The notes beneath the pieces were generated by a model, which saw nothing but the letters and a program-made list of their open reading frames with translations, was not told the DNA's origin and ran no database searches. Positions 6,252 through 9,796 of a stretch of DNA of 9,796 nucleotides are shown here, in pieces. Position 1 is the first letter of the stretch. Every line of letters begins with the position of its first letter. The stretch comes from RGIG2161 sp964525525 (GTDB lineage Bacteria; Bacillota; Clostridia; Oscillospirales; CAG-272): NCBI GenBank assembly GCA_964525525.1, contig CAZGHD010000077.1, positions 1 to 9,796 of the forward strand, read 5' to 3'. Position numbers and translations under genes: made by a program.

Positions 6252-7036
6252 TTCTGTGACAGAACTCCTTTCGCCGTTTTAGCCTCGTTCAGCACTTTGC
6301 GGAAGAAGATACGAAGCAGACTTCCGAGCTGGCGCATAAATATCGGAACGAAGCGTACCGAGCAGTTGAAGAACACAACTCCCGAGAACACGGTCATACC
6401 GATTATAACGACGCCTATTCCTATCTCGTACCAGCCGATGGGTGCGGCGCCGGTAAATATCTGTACCACGCCGTAGATTATTCCTGCGATCGATGCGACC
6501 GTACCGCCGACCGCGATAACGCAGGTCAGCGCGAAAAGGCCGACAAGCGCCGCGGCAAGTACCAGCCACGCGCCCGCGAACAGAGCGGTTATAAATAGGG
6601 TTATGATTACCGCAAGCGGAATTATAAGCGCGAGCCATGCGCGGCTTGCGGGATTTTTATCTATCTTTTTCTTTAAGCGGCGCCAAAGCGAGCCGATGTA
6701 ATCGGTGCGCTGTTCAAAATCAAGGCGCGCTTCCTCTGCCTTATCGGCGGAGCTTTGAACCGGGAAATCCTCGGTCACGATGTTTGCGGCTATTTCGCCG
6801 TATTTTGCTCCCTCGCCTCTGTCGGGAGAATTGGAACGGACTATTATACCCGCGTATATTCTTTCTGCCATTTGCGCGGCGTCCTCGGGTGTGGCGCGGA
6901 CTACGAAATTGTTCAGGCGCGGGTCGGAGTTCATCTTATGGCGGAAGGCGGAAACCTCCTCGCGGGTACGGATGTCGTCAAGCCCGAGGCGGAGCAATTT
7001 TTCATGCAGCAGAGATAAGAAAGTGCGTGCTTCCAA
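6248..7036 (-). CDS. DUF1700-like multi-pass membrane protein with a TTG start
   Basis: The 262-residue protein has a charged cytosolic N-terminal region (about 1-125) with helical segments such as FLSLLHEKLLRLGLDD and AAQMAERIYAGI. A basic stretch (WRRLKKKIDK) then precedes about four membrane helices, roughly at 133-155, 157-176, 178-197 and 204-225. A basic amphipathic tail (FMRQLGSLLRIFFRKVL) ends the protein. A helical N-terminal module followed by a membrane bundle, with a DUF4097-like partner, is the layout of DUF1700/HAAS systems. However, the N-terminal sequence is not a clean match, so the family call is tentative. The start is TTG at 7036-7034, preceded by GGAGGTG with 9 nt between GGAGG and TTG. 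The next in-frame ATG is residue 35 and lacks this site. It is the first gene of the DUF4097 / DUF177 / rpmF run. Confidence 0.72.
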   Translation of the reverse strand: MEARTFLSLLHEKLLRLGLDDIRTREEVSAFRHKMNSDPRLNNFVVRATPEDAAQMAERIYAGIIVRSNSPDRGEGAKYGEIAANIVTEDFPVQSSADKAEEARLDFEQRTDYIGSLWRRLKKKIDKNPASRAWLALIIPLAVIITLFITALFAGAWLVLAAALVGLFALTCVIAVGGTVASIAGIIYGVVQIFTGAAPIGWYEIGIGVVIIGMTVFSGVVFFNCSVRFVPIFMRQLGSLLRIFFRKVLNEAKTAKGVLSQK

Positions 7037-7042
7037 AATATT

Positions 7043-7050
7043 ACACCTCC
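7043..7050 (-). promoter_or_regulatory. Ribosome binding site that fixes the TTG start
   Basis: GGAGGTGT on the minus strand (7050-7043) sits at ideal distance from the TTG at 7036. No ATG or GTG in the same frame is nearby, so this site decides the start of the four-TM gene. Confidence 0.8.
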
Positions 7051-7065
7051 GATGCTAAGTTATGA

Positions 7066-7094
7066 TTGCAAAAAAGTTTACTTTGTGATACAAT
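7066..7094 (+). promoter_or_regulatory. Probable trmB promoter
   Basis: TTGCAA (7066-7071) and TACAAT (7089-7094) are separated by 17 bp. Start would be near 7101, giving a leader of about 70 nt. That leader contains a small hairpin AACGG-AATC-CCGTT (7101-7114). Confidence 0.6.
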
Positions 7095-7139
7095 ATAAAA
7101 AACGGAATCCCGTTAGACACTATTTCTCACATTATATAT

Positions 7140-7168
7140 ATTGTAACAGAATAAGGAGCAAAATGCAA
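7140..7168 (-). promoter_or_regulatory. Possible promoter for the DUF1700-like/DUF4097/DUF177/rpmF operon
   Basis: On the minus strand TTGCAT (7168-7163) and TACAAT (7145-7140) are 17 bp apart. A TATAAT (7136-7131) close by is a competing -10 box with a poorer -35. The region is AT-rich, so chance matches are likely. The -35 overlaps the first bases of the trmB start region. Confidence 0.4.
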
Positions 7169-7169
7169 T

Positions 7170-7820
7170 ATGCGCGTACGAAAAAAAAAGCATACAGATG
7201 AACGTATTGCGGCTCAGGGCAGATTTCTTTGCGCCGAGCCGGAGAAAATAAAGGACGATATATCAGCGGCGTTTGGCAGGACTGCGCCGACTCGACTTGA
7301 GATAGGCTGCGGAAAAGGCAGTTTTATCGTCGGTGAGTCTGCACGTCTGCCCGACCGTAACTTCTACGCGCTTGAGCTTATATCAGACGTTATCGTTACC
7401 GCGCTTGAGCGCTATGCTGAAGCGGAGAGGGAGCAGGACAACGTCAGGTTTATTATCGCTAACGCTAAAAATCTGAAGGAGTATTTCCCGGATAATTCCC
7501 TTGAGGCGATATACGTCAATTTCTGTGATCCGTGGCCGAAGGCGGGACACGCGAAGCGCCGTCTCACACACCGTAACTTTCTGAAAACGTACGGCGAACT
7601 TCTGACAGAGGACGGAGTGCTTCGCTTTAAGACAGACAACGAAGCGCTGTTTGACTTTGCGCTTGAGGAGCTTGAAGCTATCGGAAAAACTCCGGATTTC
7701 GTCACCCGTGACCTCCACGCATCCCCTTATAACGAGGGCAACGTGGTCACCGAGTATGAACAGAATTTCAGCTCAAAGGGCTTTAAGATACATATGCTCC
7801 AGGTAAAACTGAATAAGTGA
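7170..7820 (+). CDS. trmB: tRNA (guanine-N7)-methyltransferase
   Basis: TrmB uses S-adenosylmethionine to make m7G at position 46 of tRNA variable loops. The 216-residue protein is of normal length. It shows the SAM-binding loop LEIGCGKGSF (43-52), the acidic end of strand 2 (ALEL, 67-70), the signature FCDPWPKAGHAKRRL (118-132) containing the active-site aspartate, the substrate motif FKTDN (153-157) and TEYEQNFSSKG (194-204) near the C-terminus. AAGGAG (7153-7158) is 11 nt before the ATG at 7170, and the MRVRKKK N-terminus is typical. An upstream ATG at 7163 is out of frame and gives a 12-codon ORF. Codons 4-7 contain a run of nine A. The gene is monocistronic, with its own promoter and a terminator directly after it. 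Confidence 0.97.
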   Translation: MRVRKKKHTDERIAAQGRFLCAEPEKIKDDISAAFGRTAPTRLEIGCGKGSFIVGESARLPDRNFYALELISDVIVTALERYAEAEREQDNVRFIIANAKNLKEYFPDNSLEAIYVNFCDPWPKAGHAKRRLTHRNFLKTYGELLTEDGVLRFKTDNEALFDFALEELEAIGKTPDFVTRDLHASPYNEGNVVTEYEQNFSSKGFKIHMLQVKLNK

Positions 7821-7823
7821 TTC

Positions 7824-7854
7824 AAAAAAGAGGGGATTTCCCTCTTTTTTGTTT
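7824..7854. terminator. Bidirectional Rho-independent terminator after trmB
   Basis: An AAAAAAGAGGG (7824-7834) arm pairs fully with CCCTCTTTTTT (7840-7850) around a 5-nt loop, followed by GTTTTG. The A-rich left arm supplies the U tract for the opposite strand. It can therefore end both trmB and the leftward lipoprotein cluster. Confidence 0.9.
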
Positions 7855-7866
7855 TGCAGGATTTCA

Positions 7867-8074
7867 TTAAGTTGAGTAGTATTCGGTTGAAAATTCGCTG
7901 TCTTGAGTATTACCGTTTTTGATGCGTCTGCATAGAAAATTACAGTGACTACTATATCGTATATGAACTGTTACTGTTTATGTAATAATTATCATCATCT
8001 GATATCGTAATAGAAAATTTTTCTTTGTGCGGCTCAGTTTTGGGAGAGTTTTCTGTCGTTAGAAATCCTCCTTT
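7867..8074 (-). pseudogene. Decayed third copy of the tandem lipoprotein family
   Basis: This stretch between the trmB terminator and the lipoprotein stop has no complete gene but is clearly related to its neighbours. At its 5' end the ribosome binding site region (8062-8079) matches that of the intact lipoprotein (9207-9224) at 17 of 18 bases. The ATG position now reads ACG. Further on, 7952-7911 encodes VVTVIFYADASKTV, matching VVTVRFYADYSETV of the intact copy. After that about 22 codons are missing, between two KTV-like positions, and a one-base shift leads to QDSEFST and a TAA at 7867, matching EDSEYTT. The signal peptide and most of the body are gone, and the stretch between leader and motif has in-frame stops. 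It is probably a deletion remnant of a tandem array. Confidence 0.72.
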
Positions 8075-8079
8075 AGTTA
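8062..8079 (-). repeat. Duplicated leader/ribosome binding site, copy 1
   Basis: TAACTAAAGGAGGATTTC on the minus strand. It differs by one base from 9224-9207 and marks the 5' end of the decayed family member. Confidence 0.75.
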
Positions 8080-8106
8080 TATTTTCGTATGCGTTGCGAA
8101 TAATTT

Positions 8107-9204
8107 TTATACGTGGAAGCTTGCAGTAGTATACTCGCTGTCCTCGATGATAACGGTTTTTACGGGAGAGTATTCGTCATCGATCTGCTTTAAGTGGAAC
8201 TCCACCACGCGGGACTGTACCGTTTCTGAATAATCTGCGTAAAATCTTACGGTTACTACCGTGATATCCTCAAGGATTTCCTCGGATACATAGTCGAGAG
8301 AAATTACAGTGCCGCCTCTGCCGACTATTTCGTATCCGCCGGCAGCTTCATTATACCATACGCGTCCGTCTTTTATTTTCACCGTGCCGCCGTCAATTCC
8401 GAGATATTTTTCGGCATAGCCGCGTATCTCGGCTTCGGTAAAGCTGCTGCGCGAGTAGCCTGACAGCTCGGACAGGCGCATTATTATAAAGTCTGCAAGG
8501 CCGAAGTCTCTTTTTCCTTCTTCGAGTATGCTGTCGAAACTCTCGCCGCAACTCAAGTCAGAGATTACGGTGTTTACATATTTTTGAGCTTTTGAAGGTT
8601 GTTCGGACGTGCGGTTTGTGTTATCTGCGTACCATTCAATGTCCTCAACATGTTTGACGGTGGTTGACATTATTCCGGGTATAAACACAAGACGGTTAGT
8701 GCCGACAGGAAAGAAACTGTTTGAGCTTTCCTTTACCTCTACCTCAAATACTGGGTGTTTCCGGGTTTTTAACGGGTCGTCCTTTGCAGGAACTTTTGCC
8801 GTGTACAGCTTGTAATCCCCGAATTTCATGTCCTTTACGTACTCGTATACCTCGGCGGGCGCGCCTAAATTTTTTGCAAACGTATCAACGTCACCCGTGA
8901 GCATCGCCATCACTATTGTGTGGATGGATTCGGAAAAATATTCTTCGTGAACGGCGGTGAAGTCGTTCCATTCTTTCTCGGTCATACCGAGGTCTTCCCA
9001 CATCTTGCTTTCGGACGGCTGTGTGTCGGTGTCCGGAGTTTTGGTGGTGTCGGCTGTTGTCTCAGCCGTTGTGTCTGACGGTGTGTTATCTGTCGTGTCG
9101 ATTGACGACGGAAGATCGGAGTTATCTTTTACGCAAGAGCCGAGGGAGCACAGCAGTACTGCCACGGTTAACATCAGCAATATTGTAAATAAATTTTTCT
9201 TCAT
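8107..9204 (-). CDS. Secreted lipoprotein of unknown function, complete tandem family member
   Basis: The 365-residue protein starts with a type II signal peptide: MKK, a hydrophobic core (5-20) and lipobox LGSC with the lipidated cysteine at C24. A threonine/aspartate/proline-rich linker (about 32-65, with TTAETTADTTKTPDT) would tether the rest to the outer membrane face. The globular part (about 68-365) is mixed alpha/beta. Two segments are shared with the upstream paralog: FTEAEIRGYAEKYLGID (255-271) and RGGTVISLDYVSEE (296-309), then the strongly conserved C-terminus including VVEFHLKQIDDEYSPVK. No catalytic motif is obvious and I do not recognise the domain. AAAGGAGG lies 7 nt before the ATG. 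It is 31 bp after the paralog stop, so the two are probably one transcript. A surface or binding role is only inference. Confidence 0.88.
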   Translation of the reverse strand: MKKNLFTILLMLTVAVLLCSLGSCVKDNSDLPSSIDTTDNTPSDTTAETTADTTKTPDTDTQPSESKMWEDLGMTEKEWNDFTAVHEEYFSESIHTIVMAMLTGDVDTFAKNLGAPAEVYEYVKDMKFGDYKLYTAKVPAKDDPLKTRKHPVFEVEVKESSNSFFPVGTNRLVFIPGIMSTTVKHVEDIEWYADNTNRTSEQPSKAQKYVNTVISDLSCGESFDSILEEGKRDFGLADFIIMRLSELSGYSRSSFTEAEIRGYAEKYLGIDGGTVKIKDGRVWYNEAAGGYEIVGRGGTVISLDYVSEEILEDITVVTVRFYADYSETVQSRVVEFHLKQIDDEYSPVKTVIIEDSEYTTASFHV

Positions 9205-9206
9205 TG

Positions 9207-9224
9207 GAAATCCTCCTTTAATTA
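9207..9224 (-). repeat. Duplicated leader/ribosome binding site, copy 2
   Basis: TAATTAAAGGAGGATTTC on the minus strand, the functional ribosome binding site region of the intact lipoprotein. It is the partner of 8079-8062. Confidence 0.75.
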
Positions 9225-9235
9225 ATGCTTTTATA

Positions 9236-9796
9236 TTATACAGTAAACCGTGCGGTAACGTGATTACTGTCTTGGACGATAACTACTTTTACGGGAGAGT
9301 ACTCGTTATCAATTTGCTTTAAGTGAAATTCCACAAGTCGCGACTGCACTGTTTTTGTATGGTCGGCAAAAAAACTTACGGTAACTACCGTGATTCCGTC
9401 GCGTATTTCTTCGGATACGTAGTCAAGAGAAATTGTTGTGCCGCCTCTTGCAGGTATGTAGTATTCTTTGCTTTCTTCATAACAAAATCTTTCGTCTATT
9501 TCTACGCTGTCACTGTCAATAGCGAGATATTTTTCGGCATAGCCGTAAATCTCGTCTTTGGTAAATCCCATGCGTGATCCGTCTGAAAGCTTATACAACC
9601 TACTTAATATAAAAGTATCGGAGACGGGAGCACATAGATTTTCTTTACTGAGGAACTCTTCAAACTGTTTGATCCGAGGGAAAAAGACCAGAACGTCTTC
9701 CACGTATTGCTGGGCACGTGTGAGTTGCTTTTTCGGGCGATTTTCGCTGTTTGTAGCAAAGCAGTTTACTGTAATATAAATTTTTTTACCTGTTTT
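9236..9796 (-). CDS. Upstream paralog of the lipoprotein, C-terminal part only (runs off right edge)
   Basis: The frame is open from the window edge to the TAA at 9236 (186 codons). A GTG at 9703 could be taken as a start, but the 31 codons upstream of it are also open and align with the intact paralog: ATNSENRPKKQLTRAQQYVEDV against ADNTNRTSEQPSKAQKYVNTV. The GTG is therefore an internal valine and the true start, with a probable signal peptide, lies beyond the window. Over the last 70 residues about 51 are identical to the downstream lipoprotein. Shared blocks include GYAEKYLAID, RGGTTISLDYVSEEI and VEFHLKQIDNEYSPVK. The middle part is more diverged and slightly shorter. Function is unknown, as for its partner. 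Confidence 0.85.
   Translation of the reverse strand, partial: KTGKKIYITVNCFATNSENRPKKQLTRAQQYVEDVLVFFPRIKQFEEFLSKENLCAPVSDTFILSRLYKLSDGSRMGFTKDEIYGYAEKYLAIDSDSVEIDERFCYEESKEYYIPARGGTTISLDYVSEEIRDGITVVTVSFFADHTKTVQSRLVEFHLKQIDNEYSPVKVVIVQDSNHVTARFTV

Noticed and set aside
9206..9213. GGAAATCC, resembling the core of the operator repeats near 3700
   Set aside because: It is part of the lipoprotein ribosome binding site region and lacks the AGTT/CGTA flanks of the three operators.
9236..9703. Complete 155-residue protein starting at GTG 9703
   Set aside because: The frame continues open to the window edge and the extra 31 codons align with the intact paralog, so the gene is partial and the GTG is internal.

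Overview
The window reads as chromosomal DNA of a low-to-moderate GC Gram-positive bacterium, most likely a Clostridia member. The evidence is strong AAGGAGG-type ribosome binding sites, sigma-A-like promoters with 17-bp spacers, the gene order DUF512 radical-SAM protein / der / plsY, and a DUF177-rpmF pair. I cannot name a genus. Coding density is high and most genes are housekeeping. The two less ordinary zones are a repressor switch around 3540-4456 and a tandem lipoprotein family at 7867-9796.

Region 1 (1-3541, minus strand) is a likely operon read right to left: a LexA/CI-like XRE-S24 repressor, a PDZ-radical SAM-DUF512 protein, the ribosome-assembly GTPase Der, and the start of the glycerol-3-phosphate acyltransferase PlsY, which runs off the left edge. 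Gaps are short (14, 59 and 30 bp).

Region 2 (3542-4506) is a compact switch. Two near-consensus promoters face each other: a plus-strand one at 3665-3693 and a minus-strand one at 3742-3770. Three copies of an 18-bp operator-like motif lie on and between them. The leftward promoter makes the repressor and possibly the operon behind it. The rightward promoter makes two small proteins: a nine-cysteine zinc-ribbon-like protein and a phage-type sigma-region-4-like HTH protein. This arrangement looks like a lysogeny or SOS-type switch, either a prophage remnant or a domesticated module. A strong bidirectional terminator closes it.

Region 3 (4529-7036, minus strand) is a second operon: a four-TM DUF1700-like membrane protein with a TTG start, a membrane-anchored DUF4097-like beta-repeat protein whose start overlaps the previous stop, DUF177 (YceD family) and ribosomal protein L32 (rpmF). 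rpmF also has its own promoter overlapping the end of the DUF177 gene.

Region 4 (7037-7856) holds trmB, the tRNA m7G46 methyltransferase, on the plus strand with its own promoter and a bidirectional terminator.

Region 5 (7857-9796, minus strand) is a tandem family of secreted lipoprotein-type proteins of unknown function: a partial upstream copy cut by the right edge, one complete lipoprotein, and a third, decayed copy just downstream that had no annotated-length ORF but keeps a duplicated ribosome binding site and a recognisable C-terminal motif.
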